Of a stretch of 25,312 nucleotides of DNA, positions 8,156-15,244 are shown in pieces. The position numbers and the translations under genes were made by a program. The notes below the pieces were generated by a model. It was not told where the DNA came from, did no database searches, and worked only from the letters and a program-made list of their open reading frames with translations. Location: contig CAYNKA010000023.1 in the NCBI GenBank assembly GCA_964397655.1, positions 1 to 25,312 of the forward strand, read 5' to 3'. How positions within the stretch are numbered: the first letter of the stretch is position 1; the number at the start of each line of letters is the position of its first letter. Origin of the DNA: CAYNKA01 sp964397655 (GTDB lineage Bacteria; Spirochaetota; Spirochaetia; DTKZ01).

Positions 8156-8944
8156 ATGAGCGGCGAGGAATTACCGCAGACATTCATCCCAGCGAAGCGC
8201 CACGACACGATCGTGAGGCTCGTCAAGGAGAAGGGCGTCGTCCGGGTTACGGAGCTGAGCGAGGTTCTCCGCGTGACGGAGATGACCATACGCAGGGACC
8301 TCGAAGTCCTGGAAAAGAAGGGCCTGCTGGAACGAACCCACGGGGGGGCGGTGTATTCCGACCGGGTGAGTCTCGAACCGCTCTACGCGCAGAAGAGCGG
8401 GACCAGGAGGGCCGAGAAGGAGGCGATAGGAAGGCTGGCGGCCTCGCTCGTCCGGGACGGGGAGACCATCTTCGTGAACTCGGGCTCCACGACCCTCGAA
8501 TTCCTCCGGAGACTCTCCGGCCGGGGGATAAAACTGATCACGAACAACCCCTGGGCTCCGATCGAGGTGCGGTCCGAGGGGGTTGAGGTACTCCTGACCG
8601 GCGGGGAACTTCGCCGAGAGTCCTTCTCCCTGGTCGGCGAGATTGCGACGGGGACTGTCCGGGGCGTGTTCGGGACGAAGGCCGTGATCGGCGTCGACGG
8701 ATTCAGCCTCAGGTACGGCATCACCACGCCGGTCCGGGCCGAAGCCGCCATCAACGGACTCATGATCGAGCAGACCCACGGCGAGGTCATCGTCATCGCG
8801 GACTCGAGCAAATTCGGCAGAGTGTCGAATTTCCTCGCCGCGCCGATCTCCGCGGTGAACACCCTGATCACCGATCCCGGACTCGACGAGCAGGCCCGCG
8901 AGGACTTCGGCCGCATGGGCATCCGGATCCTCGTCGCGGAATGA
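8156..8944 (+). CDS. DeoR/GlpR-family transcriptional regulator
   Basis: A 262-residue protein with an N-terminal winged helix (about 14-70), including VTEMTIRRDLEVLEKKGLLERTHGGA, the canonical DeoR recognition helix. The C-terminal sensor domain is marked by FVNSGSTTLEFLRRL, VIGVDGFSLRYGITTP and IADSSKFGRVSNF. AAGGAAGG precedes the ATG, 12 bases after the dehydrogenase stop, so the two genes form an operon. The canonical RRDL helix and the TGTTCGA repeats upstream of the operon fit together. The effector is probably glycerol phosphate or a related triose or sugar phosphate (inference from family and neighbour). Confidence 0.9.
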   Translation: MSGEELPQTFIPAKRHDTIVRLVKEKGVVRVTELSEVLRVTEMTIRRDLEVLEKKGLLERTHGGAVYSDRVSLEPLYAQKSGTRRAEKEAIGRLAASLVRDGETIFVNSGSTTLEFLRRLSGRGIKLITNNPWAPIEVRSEGVEVLLTGGELRRESFSLVGEIATGTVRGVFGTKAVIGVDGFSLRYGITTPVRAEAAINGLMIEQTHGEVIVIADSSKFGRVSNFLAAPISAVNTLITDPGLDEQAREDFGRMGIRILVAE

Positions 8945-8967
8945 TGCCGCCCGCCTGAAGAGGAGCG

Positions 8968-8997
8968 ACCGGAAATTCCGGCACCGGAAATTCCGGC
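8968..8997. repeat. Two tandem copies of a 15-bp unit containing a perfect palindrome
   Basis: ACCGGAAATTCCGGC occurs at 8968-8982 and again immediately at 8983-8997. Each copy holds CCGGAA-A-TTCCGG, a perfect inverted repeat. It lies between the DeoR stop and the MarR gene, three bases before a TTGACT. It could be a double operator or a terminator-like structure; no long T run follows directly, so a simple intrinsic terminator is less convincing. Confidence 0.6.
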
Positions 8998-9033
8998 TTC
9001 TTGACTTTTCTCCGGCTCTCTGCCAAGATATAT

Positions 9034-9046
9034 TTAGCAATGCTAA
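9034..9046. promoter_or_regulatory. Candidate MarR operator palindrome
   Basis: TTAGCA-A-TGCTAA is a perfect inverted repeat 20 bases upstream of the MarR-family start codon. It directly follows the AT-rich GATATATT that may hold the -10 region (TATATT at 9029-9034). A TTGACT at 9001-9006 is too far (22 bases) to be its ideal -35. Position and symmetry suggest an autoregulatory operator. Confidence 0.5.
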
Positions 9047-9066
9047 GTATTAGACAGGGTAAGTAA

Positions 9067-9522
9067 ATGACGTTTTCCACCGAAGAAACCGCCGCATTGT
9101 TGTTGGACGTGGTCCCGAGGGTCATGCACGGGATTCGTCGCGAAATGAGGGCGGCGAAGCCCGCCAATCTCTCGATGGCCCGTTTCCGGGCCCTGCTTTT
9201 CCTGAAACGGCACCCCGGCGCGGGCACTTCGCATCTCGCGGAGCATTTCGGGATTTCCGCGCCTTCCGCGAGCAGGCTCGCCTCGGGTCTCGTGAAGGAC
9301 GCCCTTGCCGAAAGGACCATTCCGGACGACGATCGCCGGAGGGTGGGGCTCGCGATATCAGAAAAAGGCCTCGAAGCGCTGGAAATCGCGACCCGGGGGG
9401 CGAACTCCTGCCTGCGGAGCCTGCTTACGGGCTTCGACGCGGAAAAGCGGAAAATAATGTGCCTGGGGCTTTCGGAGATGAGGAACCTCTTCCCCGTCTC
9501 GTCCGAAGGAGCGTTTTCGTGA
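9067..9522 (+). CDS. MarR-family transcriptional regulator
   Basis: A 151-residue protein of usual MarR size. The winged helix-turn-helix is clear: LSMARFRALLFLKRHPGAGTSHLAEHFGISAPSASRLASGLVKDALAERTIPDDDRRRVGLAISEKGLEAL spans about residues 37-110, and DDDRRR is the typical wing. It forms a GTGA overlap with the ABC ATPase gene. This is the standard arrangement of a MarR repressor controlling a drug or toxin exporter. The palindrome at 9034-9046 is its likely site. Confidence 0.9.
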   Translation: MTFSTEETAALLLDVVPRVMHGIRREMRAAKPANLSMARFRALLFLKRHPGAGTSHLAEHFGISAPSASRLASGLVKDALAERTIPDDDRRRVGLAISEKGLEALEIATRGANSCLRSLLTGFDAEKRKIMCLGLSEMRNLFPVSSEGAFS

Positions 9523-10316
9523 ACGCGGTGGCACTTGCGGCGCTCACGAAACGGTTCGGCGACGCGACCGCGGTCGACGGGCTGTCCTTCGAAGTCGGGG
9601 AGGGCGAGGTCTTCGGTCTCGTAGGGCCGAACGGCGCCGGTAAAACCACGACCCTGAAGATGCTCACGACGCTCCTTCCACCCACCTCGGGGACGGCCTT
9701 CATAGGCGGATTCGACGTGAGCGCCCGGCAGTCCGAAGTCCGCAGGCTTTTCGGTTACGTCCCCCAGATGCTCTCCGCGGACGGCACGCTGACCGGCAGA
9801 GAAAACCTGCTCATCTTCTCGAAGCTCTTCGACGTCCCGAGGACGGAACGGAAGGAAAGGATCGAGCGGGCTCTCGAGTTCATGGGGCTCGATGACGCTG
9901 CGGACAGGCTCGTCCGGCGATATTCCGGGGGGATGATCAGGCGGCTCGAGATCGCCCAGGCCCTGCTGCACCGGCCGCGCGTTCTTTTCCTGGACGAGCC
10001 CACCTTGGGACTCGATCCCGTTGCCCGCGCGGCTGTCTGGGACCTGCTCAGGGAACTCCGGGAACTCCGCGGAACCACGATCTTCTTCACCACCCACTAC
10101 CTGGAGGAGGCGGACGCGATTTGCTCCCGGATAGCAATCCTGCACCGGGGCAGGCTCGCGGCCCTCGATACGCCGAAGGCGTTGAAGGAGGGCATAGGCG
10201 GCGAGTCGGCGAGCCTGGACGAAGTCTTCGCCAGATTCGCCGGAGAAACCATGGATGAAGGAGGCAGCTACCGTGAAACTTCGCGGCTCAGACGGACCGC
10301 GCGCCGCCTCGGCTGA
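9519..10316 (+). CDS. ABC-2 type exporter, ATP-binding subunit
   Basis: A 265-residue protein from the GTG at 9519. AAGGAG lies eight bases before it, and it overlaps the MarR stop (GTGA); the longer frame from 9459 is inside marR. Walker A GPNGAGKT is at 36-43, the Q-loop at about 83, the signature YSGGM at 135-139, Walker B ending D159-E160 and the H-loop in TTHYLEEAD near 190. It is a DrrA/CcmA-like exporter ATPase that would power the permease encoded next. Substrate unknown; drug, lipid or peptide export is usual for the family. Confidence 0.93.
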   Translation: MNAVALAALTKRFGDATAVDGLSFEVGEGEVFGLVGPNGAGKTTTLKMLTTLLPPTSGTAFIGGFDVSARQSEVRRLFGYVPQMLSADGTLTGRENLLIFSKLFDVPRTERKERIERALEFMGLDDAADRLVRRYSGGMIRRLEIAQALLHRPRVLFLDEPTLGLDPVARAAVWDLLRELRELRGTTIFFTTHYLEEADAICSRIAILHRGRLAALDTPKALKEGIGGESASLDEVFARFAGETMDEGGSYRETSRLRRTARRLG

Positions 10317-10338
10317 GGCTCTCGATCGGGGAGGAATC

Positions 10339-11118
10339 GTGAAACGCGCCGTTTCTTACCTATACAAAACATCGGTTATTGCGGAAATGGAGGTGCGGAA
10401 GATCCTCCACGATCCGACGGAGCTCTTTTCCCGGGCGGTACAGCCTGCGCTCTGGCTTCTCGTCTTCGGCCAGGTGTTCACCCGAGTCCGGGCCATCCCG
10501 ACCGGCAGTCTCAGGTATCTGGATTACATGGCCGCCGGAGTACTCGCCCAGAGCGTCCTTTTCGTCTCGATATTCTACGGGATCTCGGTGATCTGGGAGA
10601 GGGACCTCGGCATAGTCCACAAATTTCTCGCGAGCCCGGTCCCGCGTTCGGCCCTGATCCTCGGAAAGGGCCTCTCGGCCGGAATTCGGGGCCTGTCGCA
10701 GGCCGTCATCGTCTACGCGCTCTCCTTCCTGCTCTCGGTGAAACTCGATCCGAGGCCCGAGCGCATCCTCGGCGTCGTGCTCACGGTCGTACTCGGGGCG
10801 TCCTGTTTCGCGACCTTCTCGCTCATCGTGGCCTGCATCGTGAAGACCCGCGAACGATTCATGGGGATCGGGCAGGTCCTCACCATGCCGCTCTTCTTCG
10901 CGAGCAACGCGATCTATCCGATCGACATGATGCCGGACTGGCTCGGGCTGATGGCCCGGGTCAACCCGCTCACCTACGAGGTCGACGCACTCAGGTCGCT
11001 CATGATCCGCGGGGCGGAAAGCTCCTTCGGCGTTGGCACCGACCTCGCGGTCATCGCGGGGACCACCGCCGTGCTGGTCGCTGTCGCGCGGAGGCTGTAT
11101 CCGAGGATCGTCATCTAG
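10339..11118 (+). CDS. ABC-2 type exporter, membrane subunit
   Basis: A 259-residue protein from the GTG at 10339, chosen because GGGGAGG precedes it and it then clears the ATPase stop by 22 bases. A GTG at 10273 after AAGGAGG (281 residues, overlapping the ATPase gene) is a credible alternative. The N-terminus ILHDPTELFSRAVQPALWLLVFGQVF is typical of ABC-2 permeases. About six hydrophobic segments follow, with the family's MPLFFASNAIYPIDMMPDWLGLMARVNPLTYEVDALR motif near residue 190. It pairs with the upstream ATPase. Its TAG stop overlaps the stop of the convergent gene. Confidence 0.9.
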   Translation: MKRAVSYLYKTSVIAEMEVRKILHDPTELFSRAVQPALWLLVFGQVFTRVRAIPTGSLRYLDYMAAGVLAQSVLFVSIFYGISVIWERDLGIVHKFLASPVPRSALILGKGLSAGIRGLSQAVIVYALSFLLSVKLDPRPERILGVVLTVVLGASCFATFSLIVACIVKTRERFMGIGQVLTMPLFFASNAIYPIDMMPDWLGLMARVNPLTYEVDALRSLMIRGAESSFGVGTDLAVIAGTTAVLVAVARRLYPRIVI

Positions 11119-12527
11119 ACGAGTTCGTAGCGTTTCCCGGGCTCCACGATCTCCACGGCCTTGACCCCCAGGCCGAGGAGATGATTCTTGAGTGCCTCCT
11201 GTGCCGCGCCTTCGCCGTGGACGAGGAAGACCTTCCTGAGCCTGCCGAGGTCGAGCCTCGCGATGTATTCCCCGATCTCCCTGTAGTCCGCGTGTGCGCT
11301 GAAGGCGCTCACTTCCTCGACCCGGGCCCGCAGTTTGTAGACCTGGCCGAAGATCCTCACCTCGGGCTGCCTCTCCTTGATCCGCCTTCCCAGGGTGTGC
11401 TCCGCCATGTAGCCGACGATGAGGACGGTATTCCTCGGATCCTGGATGTTGTTCGCGAGGTGGTGCTGGATGCGGCCGGCTTCGCACATGCCGTCCGCGG
11501 AGATAATGACCGCCGGCTCCTTGAGTTTGTTGAGGTCCTTGGACTCCTGTACCGACGAAGTGAATTTGAGCTCGTTGAAGCCGAAGGGGTTCTTGTGATG
11601 CCTGAGGAAGGCCTCGTGGATCTCCTCGTCGTAGCATTCGGGATGGACCTGGAAGATCGTGGTGGCGTTCGTCGCCATGGGCGAGTCCACGTAGATGGGC
11701 ATACTCGGGATCTTGTGCGAGTCCGTGAGCAGGTGGAAGTAGTAGACGAGTTCCTGGGTCCGCTCGATCGCGAACGCGGGGATGATTATTTTTCCGCCGC
11801 GGTCAACGGTTTCGTTCACGACCGCCGCGAGCTTTTCCATGGCCCCTTCGGAGGACTCGTGGAGACGGTCGCCGTAGGTGCTTTCCATGACGAGGTAGTC
11901 CGGGTCGGGAACCAGCTCGGGGTCGCGGATGATGGGCTTGCCCCTGCGTCCGAGGTCTCCGGAAAAGACCACCCTGAGACTCTCGCCGCCGTCGCGCCGT
12001 ATGTCCAGGCAGGCGAGGGCGGATCCGAGAATGTGACCGGCGTCGTAGAACTCGCAGACGATCCTCGGGGTGATCGGCATGGGCCTTCGGTAGGAGAGGG
12101 TGACGAACTGCCCGGCCGCCTTGACCACGTCCTCTTCGTTGAAGAGGGGCTGCCAGGCGAACTTCTCGCCGCGTTTCGCGGCCTGCTTCGAGAGGTACTC
12201 CTGGTCCCGCGCCTGGATCCGGGCCGAGTCCATCATGATGAGGGAAGCGATGTCGCGGGTGGCGGGAGTCGTGTAGATGTTTCCCCGATAGCCTTTCTTC
12301 GGGAGCAGGGGGAGGAGGCCGGAGTGGTCGTAGTGGCCGTGCGTCAGCACCATCGCGGCAACGTTCTCCGCCTCTCGGAAAACGGCCCGGTTCTTTTCCT
12401 CGGCCTCCCGGCGTTTGCCCTGAAAGGCCCCGCAGTCGATCTGGATGAGTTCGCCGTCCACGTCGAGGAAGTGGCGGGAACCCGTGACCTCCCGGGCCGC
12501 TCCCCGGGAAAACATGGTGATGCTCAT
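11115..12527 (-). CDS. Beta-CASP metallo-beta-lactamase fold RNase-like protein
   Basis: A 470-residue protein from the ATG at 12527; a TTG at 12545 would add six residues and no strong ribosome site favours either. The metallo-beta-lactamase motif THGHYDHSG gives H63, H65, D67 and H68. Further metal motifs are DAGHILGSA near 170 and FSGDLGRRGKP near 194. The beta-CASP domain follows (VDSPMATNAT, ADGMCEAGRIQHHLANNI) with a late FSAHADYREI. This matches the CPSF-73/Ysh1-like bacterial proteins that act as RNA endo- or 5'-exonucleases. No KH domain is seen. It stands alone and is convergent with the exporter operon. Confidence 0.9.
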   Translation of the reverse strand: MSITMFSRGAAREVTGSRHFLDVDGELIQIDCGAFQGKRREAEEKNRAVFREAENVAAMVLTHGHYDHSGLLPLLPKKGYRGNIYTTPATRDIASLIMMDSARIQARDQEYLSKQAAKRGEKFAWQPLFNEEDVVKAAGQFVTLSYRRPMPITPRIVCEFYDAGHILGSALACLDIRRDGGESLRVVFSGDLGRRGKPIIRDPELVPDPDYLVMESTYGDRLHESSEGAMEKLAAVVNETVDRGGKIIIPAFAIERTQELVYYFHLLTDSHKIPSMPIYVDSPMATNATTIFQVHPECYDEEIHEAFLRHHKNPFGFNELKFTSSVQESKDLNKLKEPAVIISADGMCEAGRIQHHLANNIQDPRNTVLIVGYMAEHTLGRRIKERQPEVRIFGQVYKLRARVEEVSAFSAHADYREIGEYIARLDLGRLRKVFLVHGEGAAQEALKNHLLGLGVKAVEIVEPGKRYELV

Positions 12528-12604
12528 GGTTCCATAGTAGTCCAAGGCACCGCGAGGGGCAAGGGGAATCCGATGCCGAAGAACCGAACGCAGTACCCGC
12601 CCCT

Positions 12605-13024
12605 CTATTTCACGACGAGCACCGAACAGGGGGCGAGCCGCACGAGACTGCCGCAGGTGCTGCCCATCACGCGATCGTACAAAGCCGAATGTCCCATGAA
12701 ACCGACCACGAGAAGGTCGAATCCTTCCTTTTCGATCAAATCTATGAACGATTTCACTTCGTGGCCGAGTGTTACGTGAGAAATCAACTCGACCTTTTCC
12801 CCGGCCGCTATCTCCTTTGCCTTCGCTATCACAGCGTCGTATTTCCCGTTCTGGGCCTCCCTTTCCTCGCTGATCTCGCTCACGGTTTCCGGGTATTTCG
12901 GGAGTTCTTCCACGGTCAGGGAATGCAGCTCCAGGCCGTAGGATTTCGCGAGACGAATCGCCTCGTTCAAAGCCTTGAAAGAGCCTTCGGAACCATCGAG
13001 TCCGTGCAGGATCTTATGATACAT
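12605..13024 (-). CDS. Universal stress protein, UspA family
   Basis: A 139-residue single Usp domain. It begins MYHKILHGLDGSEGSFKALNEAI with the family's D-G-S-E nucleotide-site residues. It ends VVGFMGHSALYDRVMGSTCGSLVRLAPCSVLVVK, which carries the ATP-binding G-x2-G-x(9)-G-(S/T) pattern. It is the last gene of the fluoride-riboswitch operon that also encodes the antiporter (34 bases upstream) and the TPR protein. Universal stress proteins are among the genes reported with fluoride riboswitches in other bacteria (established, from memory); their role in fluoride tolerance is not known. Confidence 0.92.
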   Translation of the reverse strand: MYHKILHGLDGSEGSFKALNEAIRLAKSYGLELHSLTVEELPKYPETVSEISEEREAQNGKYDAVIAKAKEIAAGEKVELISHVTLGHEVKSFIDLIEKEGFDLLVVGFMGHSALYDRVMGSTCGSLVRLAPCSVLVVK

Positions 13025-13058
13025 TGCTTGCCTCCTGATTGAGATTCTCCCTCATTGT

Positions 13059-14228
13059 TCATGCTCCCGGATTTACACCGGCCTGGTCCCATTCGTGAAG
13101 ATCCTCGGTCGCGGGATGGAAAAACCTTTGAGCGATTATGGTCGGCACGACGGCGCTGAGAATGACGACGGTGACCAGGATCGTATACTGAGTCTGGTCG
13201 ATGATCTTGTTGTTCAGACCGAAAAGGGCCGAAATGGTACCGAAGGTGAGTCCCGTGGACATGAGGAGCGTCGTATAATTCGCTTCCCGCGGCTTCATTC
13301 TGAAGGCCCTTGTCAATGGCCAGACCCCAATGCCTTTCGTGGCGATTTTCATGATAAAAAGAAGAGCTATCACGGACATGGAGGTCATGAGAGCGGACAG
13401 GTTGACGAAAAGTCCCGCTTTGATGAAATAAAAGGGAGTGAAAACGGCGAATGCGATGCTCCTCATGCGATGCATCAAGGTTTTGTCGCGCAGGAAGACG
13501 CCAGCCACCACCAGCCCTACGAGATAGGCGGGGAGAACCGCCTCGCTTTTCGCCGTTGTTGCGAGTCCTCCCAGAAAAAAGAGGATCAGGAGAATGAATT
13601 TTATCTCCGGTTCGCTCACCCGTGCCGAACCTAGATGGACCATGAGGTATTTTGTCCATTTCGGCATGAACCACAGCATGACGCACATTACGACGATGAA
13701 GACCAGCATCCATAGATTGAAATCTGCGAAAATGACTCCCAACGCGAGGACGGTACCGAAATCCGTAATGAAGCATGCCGCGAGGATCATCTTGCCCAAT
13801 GCCGTCGCGTTCAGTCCCTTTTCGATCATGACGGCATACACGACCGCGACCGACGTGGTCGAAAGCGATATCCCGGCTATTTGAGCCTGAGCGGTAGACC
13901 AGCCGAATCCGTATTGAGCGACCAACCATACTCCTACGAAGGGCAGGGCGAAAGATGCCGCACCGATCGCCAGACTCGCCTTCAGGTTCGAACGAAGCGA
14001 AGCAGGATCGATTTCCGCACCCGCGAGGAAGGTGAGGACTCCGCTGCCCAACATGGCGAGAAAATTGATCCAATCGGTCGTCTTGTCTATGCCCAGGAAA
14101 TTCCCCGCCAGAATACCTATGAAGATTTCCACCAAAGCCACCGATACGCCGATTCTTATGGAAACGATACTCGCTATGAATGCAAGGCCCATCCAAAGGG
14201 CCGCGATGAACCAGACGTTCGTCAACAT
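13059..14228 (-). CDS. CPA2-family cation/proton antiporter (Na+/H+ or K+/H+ type)
   Basis: A 389-residue integral membrane protein from the ATG at 14228, which has a perfect GGGAGG five bases before it; the longer frame from 14375 overlaps the TPR gene. There are about 11-12 hydrophobic segments. ILAGNFLGI near 37-45, FLAGAEIDP near 67-75 and the buried acidic segment ITDFGTVLALG near 153-163 mark the CPA2/KefB-NapA core domain. There is no C-terminal Rossmann (TrkA-N) domain, so it is a minimal antiporter. It is the third cistron behind the minus-strand fluoride aptamer. Antiporters of this kind recur behind fluoride riboswitches, and a role in restoring cytoplasmic pH after HF entry, or fluoride-coupled transport, is inferred. 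Confidence 0.88.
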   Translation of the reverse strand: MLTNVWFIAALWMGLAFIASIVSIRIGVSVALVEIFIGILAGNFLGIDKTTDWINFLAMLGSGVLTFLAGAEIDPASLRSNLKASLAIGAASFALPFVGVWLVAQYGFGWSTAQAQIAGISLSTTSVAVVYAVMIEKGLNATALGKMILAACFITDFGTVLALGVIFADFNLWMLVFIVVMCVMLWFMPKWTKYLMVHLGSARVSEPEIKFILLILFFLGGLATTAKSEAVLPAYLVGLVVAGVFLRDKTLMHRMRSIAFAVFTPFYFIKAGLFVNLSALMTSMSVIALLFIMKIATKGIGVWPLTRAFRMKPREANYTTLLMSTGLTFGTISALFGLNNKIIDQTQYTILVTVVILSAVVPTIIAQRFFHPATEDLHEWDQAGVNPGA

Positions 14229-14257
14229 GTTTCCTCCCTGAACTACGATGATGAATT

Positions 14258-14581
14258 CTACTCGGAGAGCAGCTCCAGAAGTTTTTCCGCCTCGTCGTTG
14301 TGAGGATACTTTTTCAGGTATTCCTCGATAGTCTCTTGTGCCGAATCCTTTTTTCCCAATCTGAAATAGCTCCAAGCCAGGGGCAGAAGGAACTTGGTTT
14401 CATAAGGATTCAGCCAAACGGCCCGTTCGAGTTCCTGCGCGGCCAGCTGGAAGCAGCCGATGGAATAGAGGTGTTTTCCCAAGATATGGTGGTTGAAACC
14501 CAGGAATCTGCTGGGCCGCAACGCCTCTTCCCGTTCCCGTATCTTGTCCGGAGTCATGGGCAGGCTTCTTTTCCTGCTCAT
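14258..14581 (-). CDS. Small TPR-repeat-like protein
   Basis: A 107-residue protein. From about residue 34 it reads as tandem tetratricopeptide helices: LGKHLYSIGCFQLAAQELERAVWLNPYETKFLLPLAWSYFRLGKKDSAQETIEEYLKKYPHNDEAEKLLELL carries the TPR pattern of small residues at positions 8 and 20 and Pro at 32. The N-terminus is basic (MSRKRS). GGGAG lies about eight bases before the ATG. It starts one base after the stop of the 32-codon ORF and ends 29 bases before the antiporter start. It is probably a protein-protein adaptor; no specific partner can be named. Confidence 0.8.
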   Translation of the reverse strand: MSRKRSLPMTPDKIREREEALRPSRFLGFNHHILGKHLYSIGCFQLAAQELERAVWLNPYETKFLLPLAWSYFRLGKKDSAQETIEEYLKKYPHNDEAEKLLELLSE

Positions 14582-14582
14582 G

Positions 14583-14681
14583 CTACGACTCCCGATCCGA
14601 TACGCCGAAGAAGGGGCCGATTCTTCGATGGGAAGAAGGACGATCGATAAGGTTTTTTTGATAGTGGGGGCACCGTTTCAT
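14583..14681 (-). CDS. 32-residue small ORF, first cistron behind the minus-strand fluoride riboswitch
   Basis: ATG at 14681, stop TAG at 14585-14583. It starts MKRCPHYQKNLIDRPSSHRR and is basic with no membrane segment. Its Shine-Dalgarno GGAGGAG (14687-14693) sits five bases before the ATG and is exactly the sequence that can be sequestered by the aptamer's CUCCU. This makes it the directly regulated first cistron. One base separates its stop from the TPR ATG, so it may act as a leader that couples riboswitch control to the downstream genes. Whether the peptide itself has a function is unknown. Confidence 0.5.
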   Translation of the reverse strand: MKRCPHYQKNLIDRPSSHRRIGPFFGVSDRES

Positions 14682-14705
14682 TGAGTCTCCTCCCGTACAA
14701 ATACG

Positions 14706-14754
14706 GTAGGAGTCATCAGCCGACAGGCGGTTCAAAGGTGAACTCCATCACCTA
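14706..14754 (-). ncRNA. Fluoride riboswitch (crcB motif) aptamer, antiporter/UspA operon
   Basis: Read on the minus strand. The first hairpin is AGGUG (14753-14749) with CACCU (14740-14736) and loop AU-GGAGUU. Next comes UUGAACC, then a short second stem GCC/GGC (14728-14726 with 14721-14719). The conserved UGAU is at 14718-14715 and GACUCC at 14714-14709 pairs with the first loop to form the pseudoknot. This is a close match to the fluoride aptamer. Downstream, CUCCUACCGUA can pair 10 of 11 positions with UACGGGAGGAG (14712-14687), hiding the ribosome site when the pseudoknot is not formed. Fluoride would therefore turn translation on. Confidence 0.93.
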
Positions 14755-14759
14755 CGAGA

Positions 14760-14788
14760 AATATAGGGAGGATTTTACGACCTGTCAA
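14760..14788 (-). promoter_or_regulatory. Promoter for the minus-strand fluoride operon
   Basis: On the minus strand TTGACA (14788-14783) and TATATT (14765-14760) are 17 bases apart, a near-consensus sigma-70-type promoter. The expected transcription start falls at about 14754, the first base of the aptamer hairpin. Confidence 0.8.
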
Positions 14789-14824
14789 TCCGATCGGAAC
14801 GAGTCCGACGGAAGCGCGAGACGA

Positions 14825-14853
14825 TTGACCTGTACGGGATGTTGAAATAGTAT
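14825..14853 (+). promoter_or_regulatory. Promoter for the plus-strand fluoride operon (94-aa protein and HAD)
   Basis: TTGACC (14825-14830) and TAGTAT (14848-14853) are 17 bases apart. The start is expected at about 14860, immediately before the aptamer. It faces away from the promoter at 14760-14788; the two -35 boxes are only 36 bases apart. Confidence 0.78.
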
Positions 14854-14859
14854 TATCGC

Positions 14860-14910
14860 TGGCGATGGAGTTCGCTGAAGAGAATGCCGGAAGAGGCTGA
14901 TGACTCCTAC
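14860..14910 (+). ncRNA. Fluoride riboswitch (crcB motif) aptamer, 94-aa protein/HAD operon
   Basis: The first hairpin is GGCG (14861-14864) with CGCU (14873-14876), loop AU-GGAGUU. A short linker ends GAAU, then a second stem GCC/GGC (14886-14888, 14895-14897) leads to UGAU (14898-14901), and GACUCC (14902-14907) pairs with the loop GGAGUU. The downstream Shine-Dalgarno GGAGGGGAG (14927-14935) is complementary to CUCC of the pseudoknot strand, so the same translational switch as on the opposite strand is likely, though with a weaker competing helix. Confidence 0.92.
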
Positions 14911-14936
14911 TCACGAATACCTTACCGGAGGGGAGA

Positions 14937-15221
14937 ATGGAGATGCTGGGCATTCCGCGAACCAAAATGAGAAATCCGTCTTCATTCATCGAGAAGAAAC
15001 ACGTACTTTCCGACGTGATTCGATTTCTTGAGACGACGACGGCCGAAAGACTCGCTGCCCTCGCCGAGGACATGCGGGAGTATGCTCTCGATCGACTTTC
15101 CTTCCGTTCCGATCCGTCTTCCGTCGAACAAAGCAGAGCGGGACTTCGAGCGGTTCGTTTTCTTGCGGGAGAACGTTCGCTCTCATCGGTCGATAACCGG
15201 GAGATGACTTCGCGGGAATGA
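14937..15221 (+). CDS. Unknown 94-residue protein under fluoride riboswitch control
   Basis: Starts at ATG 14937 (a second ATG at 14943 is possible) with GGAGG about six bases before. The protein is soluble and charged: a basic N-terminus, then a helical stretch FLETTTAERLAALAEDMREYALDRLSF (about 32-58). The end is rich in Arg and Ser. I see no membrane segment or catalytic motif and do not recognise the family. Its stop overlaps an ATG at 15218 (ATGA). The riboswitch upstream and the ribosome site argue that it is translated. Confidence 0.6.
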   Translation: MEMLGIPRTKMRNPSSFIEKKHVLSDVIRFLETTTAERLAALAEDMREYALDRLSFRSDPSSVEQSRAGLRAVRFLAGERSLSSVDNREMTSRE

Positions 15222-15244
15222 TGCTCATGAATCGAGGAGGGAAC

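Noticed and set aside
10360..11637. 425-codon minus-strand open frame across the exporter permease and RNase-like gene
   Set aside because: It spans two convergent conserved genes and has no recognisable features.
11181..12779. 532-codon plus-strand open frame opposite the beta-CASP gene
   Set aside because: Antisense shadow of a conserved gene, no ribosome site and composition unlike real proteins here.
13025..13058. A separate promoter or riboswitch for the universal stress gene
   Set aside because: The gap to the antiporter is only 34 bases and holds just a ribosome site (GGAGG); it is part of the same operon.
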